A stretch of 64,000 bases of DNA from an uncultured Christensenellaceae bacterium (GCA_910587005.1 CAJULB010000002.1:124001-188000), one strand, 5' to 3'. Numbered from the stretch's first letter, positions 14,981 to 23,988 are shown. Made by a program: numbers and translations. The notes: a model not told the origin generated them from the sequence alone.

Positions 14981-16789
14981 GTGACGAACATAAGCAATGC
15001 GACAACTGCAAACGGTAAATACATAATTAACCAGAAACCTTTAAAACCGTTTGTGAAATGGGTTGGCGGGAAAAGCCAACTTTTATATAAGCTTGAAAAA
15101 TTATTACCCAACGACGGCAACACAAGCTATAAAAAATATTGCGAACCCATGGTCGGCGGCGGCGCGCTTCTTTTTGACGTTTTAAATAAATACGATTTTG
15201 AAGAATTTTATATAAGCGACAATAATTGCGAACTTATAAACGCGTATAACGTAATAAAAAATGATGTAAACACACTGATTGAAAGATTAAACGAAATGCA
15301 GTCTGCTTTTTTACTTTCAGACAGTAACGGCAGAAAACTTTACTATTATGCCGTAAGGGATAAATTCAATTCTGTAAATTTATCACCTGTAACCGCCGCG
15401 GAAAAAGCCGCTTACTTTATATTTTTAAACAAAACATGCTTTAACGGACTTTTCCGCGTAAATAAAAACAAACAGTTTAACGTTCCGATAGGCGCTTATG
15501 AAAGCCCCGTTATTCTTGACGAAGAAAATTTACGCAATATCCATAATGCTTTACAGAAAGTAACTATTGTTTGCGGAGACTACTCGCTGTCAAAAGAATT
15601 TATAGATAAAAACACCTTTGTCTATATTGACCCGCCTTATCGTCCCATTTCGGAAACTTCTGATTTTACTTCCTATAATTCGGTTGAATTTGACGATAAC
15701 GAACAAATAAGACTTGCAGGGTTTGTTGACGATATAAATAAAAAAGGCGCTAAGATTGTTTTAAGCAATTCAGACCCAAAAAACATTAATTCCGAAGACT
15801 GCTTTTTTGAAAAGCTTTACAGTAAGTATAACATTGAACGCGTTCTGGCGAACCGTATGATTAACAGCAACGCCGACAACCGAGGAATAATTTACGAATT
15901 GCTTATTTACAATAAGGAAAAACTTATGGAAAGAAATTTTGACGAATGGCTTAAAACGTTTAAAACAAGCATAAGCGATTATGAATACTATGCAGACTTT
16001 AAAAAAGCATACAAAAACGTAGAAAATATCAAAATAGAACTGAATATTCTCAATTCGTTAATAGGTTCTAAAAATATCGAAAACGATTTTGAAAAACTTT
16101 TAGACAGCTATCCGCAAGTATTAAAATGCATACCCGTACTATTAGCAGTGCGCGGAAATGAAATTTATACCATTGACGGCGATGGAGAATATCTTTTTAA
16201 ATTTAATAAGCCAAACTATACCGTTAAAGACTATATTATGTTTATGAAAAAGACGGGGCTGTTTGATTTGATTTCAAATCACATAATAAACAATCTTGTT
16301 GATTATGTAACCGGCGTGGAAGTCGGGCTTGACAGCAACGGACGCAAAAACCGCGGCGGTCATTTAATGGAAAATCTTGTAGAAAATTATCTCATCAAAG
16401 CGGGGCTTGTAAAAGGCGAAACTTATTTTAAAGAATTGAAGTTATCCGCAATAGAACAGACTTGGAATATTGATTTATCAGGAATTTCAAACAAGGGCAA
16501 AGCAGAAAAAAGATTTGACTTTGTTGTCAAAAAAGGAAATACGATATTCGCAATCGAGACAAACTTCTATGCAAGCAGCGGTTCAAAATTAAATGAAACG
16601 GCAAGAAGCTACAAAGCCATTGCTTTGGAGGCAAAAAATATAGAAGGATTTGCTTTTGTATGGTTTACAGACGGTTACGACGGTTGGAAAACAGCACGGC
16701 ATAATCTTGAAGAAACTTTTGACGTTTTAGACAATATCTACTGTATTGCAGATTTGGAAAACGGAATAATGAGTACTTTATTTGACTGA
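14981..16789 (+). CDS. Single-chain Dam-type methylase / DpnII-type endonuclease
   Basis: The 602-residue product joins two enzymes normally separate. Residues 20-312 are an adenine methylase of the Dam/DpnM type with FVKWVGGK (24-31), EPMVGGGAL (55-63) and the catalytic DPPY (217-220). Residues 316-602 match DpnII-type endonucleases over their full length (RNFDEWLKTF, ILNSLIGSKNIENDF, DYVTGVEVGLDSNGRKNR), with RFDFVV (about 511-516) and AIETN (about 525-529) as the likely active site. Both halves point to GATC as the site, from family knowledge. The start is GTG at 14981 with AGAGG upstream. Met316 (15926) has an AAGGA site 7 bases before it, so a free endonuclease could also be made. GC content is lower than the neighbours, and flanking repeats mark it as acquired. 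Confidence 0.93.
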   Translation: MTNISNATTANGKYIINQKPLKPFVKWVGGKSQLLYKLEKLLPNDGNTSYKKYCEPMVGGGALLFDVLNKYDFEEFYISDNNCELINAYNVIKNDVNTLIERLNEMQSAFLLSDSNGRKLYYYAVRDKFNSVNLSPVTAAEKAAYFIFLNKTCFNGLFRVNKNKQFNVPIGAYESPVILDEENLRNIHNALQKVTIVCGDYSLSKEFIDKNTFVYIDPPYRPISETSDFTSYNSVEFDDNEQIRLAGFVDDINKKGAKIVLSNSDPKNINSEDCFFEKLYSKYNIERVLANRMINSNADNRGIIYELLIYNKEKLMERNFDEWLKTFKTSISDYEYYADFKKAYKNVENIKIELNILNSLIGSKNIENDFEKLLDSYPQVLKCIPVLLAVRGNEIYTIDGDGEYLFKFNKPNYTVKDYIMFMKKTGLFDLISNHIINNLVDYVTGVEVGLDSNGRKNRGGHLMENLVENYLIKAGLVKGETYFKELKLSAIEQTWNIDLSGISNKGKAEKRFDFVVKKGNTIFAIETNFYASSGSKLNETARSYKAIALEAKNIEGFAFVWFTDGYDGWKTARHNLEETFDVLDNIYCIADLENGIMSTLFD

Positions 16790-16791
16790 TT

Positions 16792-16904
16792 ATTTAACCG
16801 TTTTTGACGGTTGACCCCCGCATATGCGGGGGTTTTTTATGTTTGCGGAAAGAAATTTCCGCCGTAGAACGTTTGAAAATTATCACAGCAACGGCGATAA
16901 TTAT
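16792..16904. repeat. Right 113-bp direct repeat flanking the R-M gene
   Basis: Contains the stop codon and last 37 codons of the symporter gene, and includes a CCCCCGCATATGCGGGGG hairpin that can end transcripts from both sides. Confidence 0.9.
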
Positions 16905-18335
16905 AAAGCTTAACCCCCAGCCGAAACAGATTTGAAGCCACAGCGAAAAATTAAGTCCGTTTGTTGCAAGGCGGACTATTTCCATTACCGTAAGCGCGGC
17001 GAGCACAGAGGGACTTAAAAAGCGGATAGAAATGCCGAAAAACCGCTTTGGCATTTTTAGCTTGCGGGTAAAGCGGTTGACCTCGTCCGCAAGGGAAACG
17101 GCGGTTTTTCCGCTGAAAGCGAACACAAGGCACTCGGCAATTCCCAACAGCAAAATATTGTAAAAATTGACGAAAAGGTCGCTGATTTCCACGGCTACCG
17201 CGCCCGCCGTTGTTGCGTAAACGGCACATACTACGGCGCCAACCGCGCAAACCGCCGCGGAAAGGCGGGTTCGGTTAATTTTGAAGCTTTGGGAAAAAGG
17301 CGAGGTAAACGCTTCAAGCATGCTGACCGCCGCCTGCACCGCTATCATTGCAAGCGACAGATAAAATGCCGCGCCCGCGATTGCGTTGAGAACGGCGCGC
17401 CCGCCGAAAAGCTGCGTGATTGCCACGGGGTAAACCGCAAACGCGGTGATTATGCCCGACTGACCTATTTGCGATTGCAGTCCGCAGCCGTACAAGGTTG
17501 TGAACATTACAACCGAGGCAAGCACCGAAACGGAAAAATCGGCGGCGGCGATTATCAGCGAGCATTTAAAAATGTTTGTGCCTTCGGGCAGGTACGAACC
17601 GTACGCGGGCATTATCCCCACCACTATCGACAGCGAAAAGAACACCTGACCAAGGGCGGAAAGCCACAGCTCCGGGCTGGATAGCTTTGTGAAATCGGGC
17701 AGAAACAGCGCTTTTAACGCTTCCCCCGAATTATGATACAGAAGCCCGCGCCCCGCCATAAAAGCGAGCAGTATTACGGGCGCAAGCACCGTTATTTTGG
17801 CGGCTTTGGCAAGCGCGCCCGCACCGCCCTTCAAGCAGAAGAAAATTACGGCGAGAGCAAGCGCCGTTCCCGCTAATACGAGCGGTGATATGCCCGAAAT
17901 AACGCCGTCCGAGCGGGCGTTTAATACGCTATGAAAGAAGTAACCGCTGACCTCGGTTTGGGTGAGCATAGGGGCGGAAAACGAGAGCGGAACTATTTTA
18001 ATAATCATTGTGATTATCCAGCCCGCAAGCCCCGCGTATATCAGCCCCGTAACAAGAGAGTTTACACAGCTTGCCCAGCCTATTGCGCCCGCGCCGCGCT
18101 TTAAACCGCTTAAACATACGGGCGCGCCGCCGCGGTATCTTCTGCCGAGGGCAAGCTCGGCGTTGAGCAGAGGTATGCCCAGAATTATAAGCGCGGTGAA
18201 ATAAATTAAAAGATATGCTCCGCCGCCGTATTTTGCGCAAAGTCCGGGGAAGCGCAACGCATTGCCCAGCCCCACCGCCGCGCCTATGCTTGCAAGAATA
18301 AAACCGCCCTTGCTGTTAAATTTTTGCTTTGACAT
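16794..18335 (-). CDS. Sodium- and chloride-dependent transporter (NSS/SNF family)
   Basis: The start chosen is ATG at 18335 (MSKQKFNSKGGFILASIGAA), because the family signature begins there; the frame is open another 38 codons upstream. The 513-residue product has the Na+-binding first helix (ASIGAAVGLGNALRFP, with GGGAYLLIYF soon after) and about 11-12 membrane segments, typical of bacterial symporters that take up amino acids with Na+. The C-terminal 37 codons form the right copy of the 113-bp repeat flanking the R-M gene. The repeat therefore spans the stop without breaking the protein. Substrate is unknown. Confidence 0.9.
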   Translation of the reverse strand: MSKQKFNSKGGFILASIGAAVGLGNALRFPGLCAKYGGGAYLLIYFTALIILGIPLLNAELALGRRYRGGAPVCLSGLKRGAGAIGWASCVNSLVTGLIYAGLAGWIITMIIKIVPLSFSAPMLTQTEVSGYFFHSVLNARSDGVISGISPLVLAGTALALAVIFFCLKGGAGALAKAAKITVLAPVILLAFMAGRGLLYHNSGEALKALFLPDFTKLSSPELWLSALGQVFFSLSIVVGIMPAYGSYLPEGTNIFKCSLIIAAADFSVSVLASVVMFTTLYGCGLQSQIGQSGIITAFAVYPVAITQLFGGRAVLNAIAGAAFYLSLAMIAVQAAVSMLEAFTSPFSQSFKINRTRLSAAVCAVGAVVCAVYATTAGAVAVEISDLFVNFYNILLLGIAECLVFAFSGKTAVSLADEVNRFTRKLKMPKRFFGISIRFLSPSVLAALTVMEIVRLATNGLNFSLWLQICFGWGLSFIIIAVAVIIFKRSTAEISFRKHKKPPHMRGSTVKNG

Positions 18336-18404
18336 ACTTTTAATATATTTTTTTACACCGCAATTTAGACTTGACGCGCGCATAAGGCGCAAAGCGAAAA
18401 AATC

Positions 18405-18434
18405 GTCCGCGCGCAGTAAAAACTGCGCGCGGAC
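18405..18434 (-). terminator. Terminator of rex
   Basis: A 13-bp perfect stem (GTCCGCGCGCAGT, loop AAAA) with a T-run on the minus strand, about 80 bases after the rex stop. It lies in the upstream region of the symporter gene. Confidence 0.75.
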
Positions 18435-18456
18435 GCAACATATTGCCATTATCAGT

Positions 18457-18484
18457 CAGATTCTTCGGCAAGCCTCGGAATGAC
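18457..18484. repeat. Dispersed repeat unit
   Basis: CAGATTCTTCGGCAAGCCTCGGAATGACGC, a divergent copy of the intergenic unit also seen at 28286 and elsewhere. Confidence 0.55.
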
Positions 18485-18514
18485 GCTAAGAAAATAATAT
18501 GATTTTATAATTTA

Positions 18515-19123
18515 TCACATACTTGAAAGTATTGCAAGGTTAGCCGCCACGTCCACATTGCGGACGGTTACGTCCCCGGGAACCTTTAAAAGCACGGGCG
18601 CGAAATTGAGAATTTTTTTAATTCCGCAACAAACAAGGTTTTCCGAAACCTCCTGCGCGTATTTTGCGGGCACGCAGATTACGGCGAGCTTTACGTCAAG
18701 GCGTTTAACTCCGTCCTGTGCGCATTTTGCGTCCAGTACGGGTCTGCCCGCTATTTCACTGCCGATTTTTGCGGCGTCGTTATCGAAGGCGGCGACAACT
18801 TCTATACCGTAATTGGAAAACCCGCCATAAGCCAAAAGCGCACTGCCTAAACCGCCCGCGCCGAAAATTACCGCGTTCTTTTTATCGTTACAGCCCAGAT
18901 ATTCTTCCAAAGCGGAAATAAGCTCGGTCAGTTTATAGCCGACGCGCGTTTTTCCCTCTGCCGAAGTATAGGCAAGGTCCTTTCTTACAAGCACTTCGCC
19001 CATATTCAGCGCACGCGCAATCGCGCCCGAAGAAACGTAGCCTTCCTGCGAGCCGATAGATTTTAAATAATTGAGATATACGGGAAGCCGTTGCAGACTT
19101 GTTACCGGTATATTGCTTTTCAT
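18515..19123 (-). CDS. rex: Redox-sensing transcriptional repressor Rex
   Basis: The 202-residue product has the Rex layout: an N-terminal winged helix (about residues 1-80; SLQRLPVYLNYLKSIG, YVSSGAIARALNM, VRKDLAY) and a Rossmann domain starting at VIFGAGGLGSALLAY that binds NADH/NAD+. The C-terminal segment closes the dimer. Rex binds DNA when NAD+/NADH is high and releases fermentative and anaerobic genes when NADH rises. Its presence supports a fermentative anaerobe. It is followed by a terminator and a dispersed repeat copy. Its own operator was not identified with confidence. Confidence 0.95.
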   Translation of the reverse strand: MKSNIPVTSLQRLPVYLNYLKSIGSQEGYVSSGAIARALNMGEVLVRKDLAYTSAEGKTRVGYKLTELISALEEYLGCNDKKNAVIFGAGGLGSALLAYGGFSNYGIEVVAAFDNDAAKIGSEIAGRPVLDAKCAQDGVKRLDVKLAVICVPAKYAQEVSENLVCCGIKKILNFAPVLLKVPGDVTVRNVDVAANLAILSSM

Positions 19124-19162
19124 TTTTTACCTTTTTAAGAACAGGGTTGCGCTTTGAAATAT

Positions 19163-19191
19163 CAGATTCTTCTCTGACGCTGAGAATGACA
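19163..19191. repeat. Dispersed repeat unit
   Basis: CAGATTCTTCTCTGACGCTGAGAATGACA, another copy of the intergenic unit, in the 93-base gap between rex and the ROK kinase. Confidence 0.65.
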
Positions 19192-19216
19192 TAGATGCTT
19201 AGCTTTGGTCAAGCCG

Positions 19217-20152
19217 TTATTTTATGTTCAATGCGGCGGCGCCGAAAGCTCCCGCTTTGTTGCCGAGGGTTGCGCACTCCACCTTGACGGGCGCGTAATC
19301 GGTTCCCGCAAAAATTTCTTTATTCAGCATTTCCTGTAAGGGTACGGAAAGCCGCGAGCCCTGCGCCGCAACTCCGCCGCCTATCATTATAACCTGCGGG
19401 CGGAAGATATTTGCTATGTTGGCTATCCCGCAGTTGAGGTATTTCAAATACCAGCCGACGACCTGCTTTGCGGTGCGGTCGGTATCCATATACTCGAAAG
19501 CCGTTCTTCCGTCCGCAGAATCGTGCGTGTATGTATTCCACATTGCGGACGAGGTGTCCTCCTCCATCGCCCATTTTGTCCTTGCGGTAAGTGCGCGGGC
19601 GGAACAGTACGCTTCGAAACAGCCTCGGCGTCCGCAAGTGCATTTTGCTCCGCCGTGCTCGATTACCATATGTCCGATTTCCGCGCCTGCGGATTTATAA
19701 CCCTCGAACAGCTTGCCGCCGATTACGATTCCGCCGCCTACGCCCGTGCCGAGCGTTATAAGCACGCTGTCCTTATAGCCTTTGCCTGCGCCGAAGCGGG
19801 CTTCACCCAAAGCCGCCGCGTTTGCGTCGTTGCAGATTTTGACGGGAATTGAAAGCTTTTCCTGCAAGAGCTTTTGCAGAGGATAGTTTTTCAAGTTCAT
19901 ATTTCCCGCAAAAACCACCTCGCCGCGGGTGCTGTCGATTAGCCCGGGACAGCCGACGCCCGCGCCCTTGATTGCGGAAAAAACCACGCCCGCGTTGCGC
20001 ACAAGGGTTTCCGCAAGCGTTTCTATACAATCGGCAAGACCTTCGCCCGTAACCGTCGGAACGGAATCTTCGCAAACGATTTTGCCCTTTTCATCAATAA
20101 TTATGCCTTTTACAAAAGTTCCGCCTACGTCAAGACCCATATAGAGAGCCAT
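19217..20152 (-). CDS. ROK family sugar kinase (glucokinase-like)
   Basis: The 311-residue product is a complete ROK protein without an HTH domain, so it is a kinase rather than a repressor. It has the phosphate-binding GLDVGGTFVKG at the N-terminus, NDANAAALGEARFGAG, the second phosphate loop (TLGTGVGGGIVIGG) and the zinc motif CTCGRRGCFEAYCS. GHMVIEH supplies the sugar-binding Glu/His. The closest known role is ATP-dependent phosphorylation of glucose, with N-acetylmannosamine or another hexose as alternatives. It starts at ATG 20152 and stands in a run of unrelated minus-strand genes. Confidence 0.9.
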   Translation of the reverse strand: MALYMGLDVGGTFVKGIIIDEKGKIVCEDSVPTVTGEGLADCIETLAETLVRNAGVVFSAIKGAGVGCPGLIDSTRGEVVFAGNMNLKNYPLQKLLQEKLSIPVKICNDANAAALGEARFGAGKGYKDSVLITLGTGVGGGIVIGGKLFEGYKSAGAEIGHMVIEHGGAKCTCGRRGCFEAYCSARALTARTKWAMEEDTSSAMWNTYTHDSADGRTAFEYMDTDRTAKQVVGWYLKYLNCGIANIANIFRPQVIMIGGGVAAQGSRLSVPLQEMLNKEIFAGTDYAPVKVECATLGNKAGAFGAAALNIK

Positions 20153-20243
20153 ATTTCACCGCCCGACTTAAATTTTATGTCATTATTATACACAACCTCG
20201 GCGCAGGTAGTCAACCCATTAGATAAATTTTTACGGAAAAATA

Positions 20244-20270
20244 AAAGCGCTCCCTTTACGGAAGCGCTTT
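20244..20270 (-). terminator. Terminator of dut
   Basis: AAAGCGCTCCC...GGAAGCGCTTT hairpin just after the dut stop (20290), with A/T-rich flanks. Confidence 0.6.
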
Positions 20271-20289
20271 AATATGCTTTACGGTATTT

Positions 20290-20769
20290 TTATTTTGTGC
20301 CGGTCGAACCGAAGCCGCCCGCGCCGCGGACAGTTGCGGAAAGCTCTGACTTTTCGACAAACTCGGCGGTGAGATAGGGCGTTATGACAAGCTGGGCAAC
20401 GCGTTCGCCGACGGAAACGGTTTGCGCAACCTCGGAATGGTTATGAAGCGCAACCTTAACTTCGCCGCGGTAGTCGCAGTCCACAACGCCAACCTTGTTT
20501 GCGGGGGCAAGCCCTTTTTTGGTGGCAAGACCGCTCCTTGCATAGATAAGCCCCGCATATCCGAGGGGCAATTCAAGCGCGATACCTGTGGAAACGAGTA
20601 CCGTTTGGTGAGGTTTGACTTCTAAATCAGCCTCTAAACAAGCATACAAATCGGCGCCTGCGGCAAACTCGCTCCCGTATGAGGGAACTATTGCGTTTGC
20701 GTTAAGCTTTTTTATGCCGACTTTCATTTGTTTTTGTTTTGAGGAAGTAATCTCGTAACTGTTTTTCAT
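20290..20769 (-). CDS. dut: dUTP diphosphatase (dUTPase)
   Basis: The start chosen is ATG at 20769, because AAGGA lies 7 bases upstream; the open frame reaches farther to 20886 but that part includes a dispersed repeat. The 159-residue product has the five trimeric dUTPase motifs in order: AAGADLYA, YARSGLATKKG, NKVGVVDCDYRGE (catalytic Asp), RVAQLVI and the flexible C-terminal RGAGGFGSTG. It hydrolyses dUTP to dUMP and pyrophosphate, keeping uracil out of DNA and feeding thymidylate synthesis. The neighbouring nrdG/nrdD genes also serve deoxynucleotide supply. Confidence 0.95.
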   Translation of the reverse strand: MKNSYEITSSKQKQMKVGIKKLNANAIVPSYGSEFAAGADLYACLEADLEVKPHQTVLVSTGIALELPLGYAGLIYARSGLATKKGLAPANKVGVVDCDYRGEVKVALHNHSEVAQTVSVGERVAQLVITPYLTAEFVEKSELSATVRGAGGFGSTGTK

Positions 20770-20819
20770 ATGTATATCCTTGTTAAACACGTGTTTATTG
20801 TCCGCGGTTATTTTACAAG

Positions 20820-20848
20820 CAGATTCTTCGCTGGCGCTCAGAATGACA
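20820..20848. repeat. Dispersed repeat unit followed by degenerate AATGACA units
   Basis: CAGATTCTTCGCTGGCGCTCAGAATGACA, then shorter AGAATGACA and AAATGACA units within the next 45 bases. It lies between nrdG and dut. Confidence 0.7.
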
Positions 20849-20914
20849 GTAATACAACCGTCCAGAATGACATCAACAAAGCGCAAATGACAATAACCTG
20901 CGCATATTCGGGGG

Positions 20915-21448
20915 TTAAATTATTGTAACTTCGTCCCAGAGTATAATTTTATCCTGCGCGAGCGAGGGCTTAACCAAAATTATTCTTTGGTTGGAAGAAC
21001 CGCGGAAAAGCAGGTTTAAGTCCTTTAATTCCTCAACAAACTTACCGTCTACAAGCACGTCAAGGCAGTTAAGTATCCTTAAAACCGTTTCGGCGTCGCC
21101 CAGTTTTCCCGTTAAAAGGTCGGCTTCGTAGTCGTAGCCTGTGAAAGCCCAGACCGATTTGTCGGGGTAACGTTTGCGCAGTCTTTCCAAAAACGGAGCC
21201 AAAGCCTTTTGGTTTTCGGGCTCGAACGGGTCGCCGCCGAGGAGCGTAAACCCCTTGATATAGTCGGGTTTAAGACCTTCGAGTATTGAGTTTTCAACTT
21301 CTTTTGTGAACGGCTCGCCGTAGTTGAAGTCCCACGTTTCGGGGTTGAAACAGTTTTTGCAGTGATTGCGGCAGCCGCTGACGTACAGCGATACGCGCAC
21401 CCCCGGCCCGTTTGAAACGTCGTGCCATTTTATTTTTGCGTAGTGCAT
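20915..21448 (-). CDS. nrdG: Anaerobic ribonucleotide reductase activating protein
   Basis: The start chosen is ATG at 21448 (MHYAKIKWHDVSNGPGVRVS), because AAAAGG lies about 7 bases upstream and family members begin here. The product is 177 residues. The radical SAM cluster motif is CRNHCKNC (Cys26, Cys30, Cys33), and LLGGDPFEPEN is the glycine-rich SAM-binding segment. NrdG uses S-adenosylmethionine and a 4Fe-4S cluster to put the glycyl radical on NrdD. It lies about 200 bases downstream of nrdD, in the same direction, so the two probably share a transcript. Confidence 0.95.
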   Translation of the reverse strand: MHYAKIKWHDVSNGPGVRVSLYVSGCRNHCKNCFNPETWDFNYGEPFTKEVENSILEGLKPDYIKGFTLLGGDPFEPENQKALAPFLERLRKRYPDKSVWAFTGYDYEADLLTGKLGDAETVLRILNCLDVLVDGKFVEELKDLNLLFRGSSNQRIILVKPSLAQDKIILWDEVTII

Positions 21449-21645
21449 AAAAAAACCTTTTCGCAAAAATCTCATTCTTACGATTTTTGCGAGTTTGCTT
21501 TTGTCGTAAAAACGCTTAACGGCCGAAATAAATCCGCCCTTGCGTTTTCCGAACATCAGTTATTCAAATATTTTACGGCGCAAAAGTGTGATTTTCTGTC
21601 GCGCCGTTTATTAATAAAGACAACTTTATGCGATATAGCGTTCGC

Positions 21646-23772
21646 TTATAAGTGCAGTACTCTTGATTTGATTTCTTTGGTTTTACCGACGTTCCAGAAG
21701 TTTTCGCCGAGGTATCCGCAGGTGCGGCGAGTTACGTTCATTTTGCGCTGGTCTTTATTATGGCAGACGGGGCACTCCCACTCGTTGTTGTCGTTGATAA
21801 TAATTTCACCGTCAAATCCGCAGACGTGGCAATAGTCGCTCTTTGTGTTGAATTCCGCGTACTGGATATTGTCGTAGATAAAGCGCACTACGTCCTCTAC
21901 CGCGGTAAGGTTGTGGCGCATATTGGGTATTTCGACATACGAAATAGCTCCGCCCGAAGAAATCTGCTGGAACTGGCTTTCAAACGTAAACTTTGAGAAC
22001 GCGTCGATATTTTCGCGCACGTCAACGTGGTAGCTGTTGGTATAATAGCCCTTGTCGGTTACGTCCTCTATCGTGCCGAATTTTTCTTTGTCTATTCTTG
22101 CAAAGCGGTAGCAAAGGCTCTCCGCAGGAGTGCCGTAAAGCCCGAAGCCCAGCCCCGTGGCTTTCTTCCATTCTTCGCAGTGGTCGCGCAAAGATTTCAT
22201 TATTTTAAGCGCAAACTCGGTGCCCTTGGGGTCGGTGTGGGAAACGCCTTTTACAAGCTTTGTTACCTCGTACAGCCCGATATATCCCAAAGATATGGTC
22301 GAATACCCGTCCATTAAATACTTGTCGATTTTTTCACCGCTTTCAAGTCTTGCGATTGCGCCGTACTGCCAGTGCACGGGCGATACGTCGCTGGTTACGC
22401 CCATAAGCGCGTTGTGGCGGCACATCAACGCCTCGTAGCAAAGCTGCAAGCGTTCCTCTAAAATTTCCCAGAACTTCTTTTCGTCGCCCTTGGCGAGAAT
22501 TCCGCACTGCGGTAAATTTATTGAAACAACGCCCTGATTGAAACGGCCTTCGAACTTATAGTTGCCGTTCTCGTCCTTCCACGGCGAGAGGAACGAACGG
22601 CAGCCCATGGGCGAGAACACGTTGCCCTCGTAATTTTCGCGCATTTTCTTCGCCGAGATATAGTCGGGATAAAGGCGCTTTGACGAGCATTTTACGGCAA
22701 GGCGGGTTAAATAGTCGTACTTACCGCCCTTTAAGCAGTTGTTTTCGTCCAAAACGTAGATAAGCTTGGGGAACGCGGGCGTAACGTAAACGCCTTTCTC
22801 GTTTTTGATGCCCTGATAGCGCTGTTTTAAGATTTCTTCTATTATCATTGCGTTCTCTTCGATGTACTCGTCATTCTCGTCGAGGTACATAAAGAGGGTT
22901 ACGAACGGCGACTGACCGTTTGTGGTCATAAGCGTGTTAATCTGGTACTGAATTGTCTGAACGCCCGCCTTTAAGGATTCCTTAACGCGCATATCCACGA
23001 ATTCTTTTTTGGTTTCTTCGTTGATTGTTGCGCCGAACTGTTCTTCGCACTGCCGAACGTACTTATCGCGCGTACGCCTTAAATATTTGCCGAGGTGCGC
23101 GATATTGACGGACTGTCCGCCGTACTGCGAGGACGCGACGGACGCGATTATCTGCGTAGTGATAGTGCAGGCAGTCTGGAATGACTTGGGGCTTTCAATC
23201 ATTTTGCCGTTCATAACGGTGCCGTTTTCAAGCATGTCCTTAATATTTATAAGACAGCAGTTGAAAATGGGCTGTAAAAAGTAGTCGGCGTCGTGGAAGT
23301 GAATTGCGCCCTCGTCGTGAGCTTTGGAAATGTGCTTGGGCAGAAGCAAACGGCGGGTCAAATCCTTGGAAACTTCGCCCGCGATTAAATCGCGCTGGGT
23401 GGAAGCCGTGCGCGCGTTTTTGTTGGAATTTTCTTCCATTACGTCTTTATTGGAATTTTTGATAAGCGAAAGTATGCTTTCGTCCGTGGTATTTGCTTTA
23501 CGGATAAGCGCGCGCTCGTAACGGTAAATCATATAGGCTTTCATAAGCTGATACTTTTGCATCTCCATCAGCTTTTCTTCCACCATATCCTGAATGTCCT
23601 CGACAAGCACGCGAAGTCTGTGGCGCGACGCTATGTCGTCCACAATGCTTTCAATCTGTTCGTCCGTAATTCTTTCCTCACGGTCAACCGCCTGATTTGC
23701 CTTTGAAATAGCCACGGCTATTTTCTTTCTGTCAAAGTCGCATACGCTGTTGTCGCGCTTGATTACTTTCAT
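21646..23772 (-). CDS. nrdD: Anaerobic ribonucleoside-triphosphate reductase
   Basis: The 708-residue product reduces ribonucleoside triphosphates to dNTPs with a glycyl radical. An ATP-cone allosteric domain fills about residues 1-95 (MKVIKRDNSVCDFDRKKIAV). The catalytic barrel follows (HFHDADYF, NCCLINIKDML, GQSPFVTLFMYL). A C-terminal zinc site uses CHVC and CPVC, and the radical site is Gly686 in RTCGYLG. GGAGG lies 8 bases before ATG 23772. Three NrdR-type palindromes lie upstream. It works only without oxygen; no aerobic class I reductase is in the window. Confidence 0.97.
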   Translation of the reverse strand: MKVIKRDNSVCDFDRKKIAVAISKANQAVDREERITDEQIESIVDDIASRHRLRVLVEDIQDMVEEKLMEMQKYQLMKAYMIYRYERALIRKANTTDESILSLIKNSNKDVMEENSNKNARTASTQRDLIAGEVSKDLTRRLLLPKHISKAHDEGAIHFHDADYFLQPIFNCCLINIKDMLENGTVMNGKMIESPKSFQTACTITTQIIASVASSQYGGQSVNIAHLGKYLRRTRDKYVRQCEEQFGATINEETKKEFVDMRVKESLKAGVQTIQYQINTLMTTNGQSPFVTLFMYLDENDEYIEENAMIIEEILKQRYQGIKNEKGVYVTPAFPKLIYVLDENNCLKGGKYDYLTRLAVKCSSKRLYPDYISAKKMRENYEGNVFSPMGCRSFLSPWKDENGNYKFEGRFNQGVVSINLPQCGILAKGDEKKFWEILEERLQLCYEALMCRHNALMGVTSDVSPVHWQYGAIARLESGEKIDKYLMDGYSTISLGYIGLYEVTKLVKGVSHTDPKGTEFALKIMKSLRDHCEEWKKATGLGFGLYGTPAESLCYRFARIDKEKFGTIEDVTDKGYYTNSYHVDVRENIDAFSKFTFESQFQQISSGGAISYVEIPNMRHNLTAVEDVVRFIYDNIQYAEFNTKSDYCHVCGFDGEIIINDNNEWECPVCHNKDQRKMNVTRRTCGYLGENFWNVGKTKEIKSRVLHL

Positions 23773-23829
23773 TTCAAATTCCTCCGTTCAATGGGTTATT
23801 ATGCCTATTTTGTGTTGAAATTTTTTCCG

Positions 23830-23848
23830 TATACAATATATAGTATTG
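23830..23848. promoter_or_regulatory. NrdR-type box close to nrdD
   Basis: ATACAATATATAGTATTG fits the NrdR consensus acaCwATATaTwGtgt closely and lies about 60 bases before the nrdD start. NrdR represses ribonucleotide reductase genes when dATP is high. Confidence 0.6.
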
Positions 23849-23939
23849 AAACGGCGCAAATATTACCGATTTTTTACAACGCTTTCTAACGGTGCAAGGT
23901 TTAGTATAATACGCTTGTCCAACGTTGTCAAGCACTGCA

Positions 23940-23988
23940 ACACAATATCTTGTATGATAATTTTTAACGCAATAACAACATATTGTGT
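23940..23988. promoter_or_regulatory. Pair of NrdR-type boxes
   Basis: ACACAATATCTTGTAT (23940-23955) and TAACAACATATTGTGT (23973-23988) lie 33 bases apart start to start, about three helical turns. That is close to the 31-32 typical of paired NrdR boxes. Confidence 0.6.

Larger units (their letters stand above)
14812..16904. mobile_element. Restriction-modification cassette with 113-bp target duplication
   Basis: Direct repeats 14812-14924 and 16792-16904 (about 108 of 113 bases identical) bracket a single gene with its own promoter. The right repeat is the real 3' end of the Na+-symporter gene; the left one is a detached copy of the same 37 codons. No transposase is present. This is the structure known from restriction-modification genes that insert with long target duplications. 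Confidence 0.8.

Noticed and set aside
14814..15011. 65-codon minus-strand frame left of the R-M gene as a real gene
   Set aside because: Its C-terminus is the duplicated end of the symporter gene and the rest is antisense to the R-M promoter and start.
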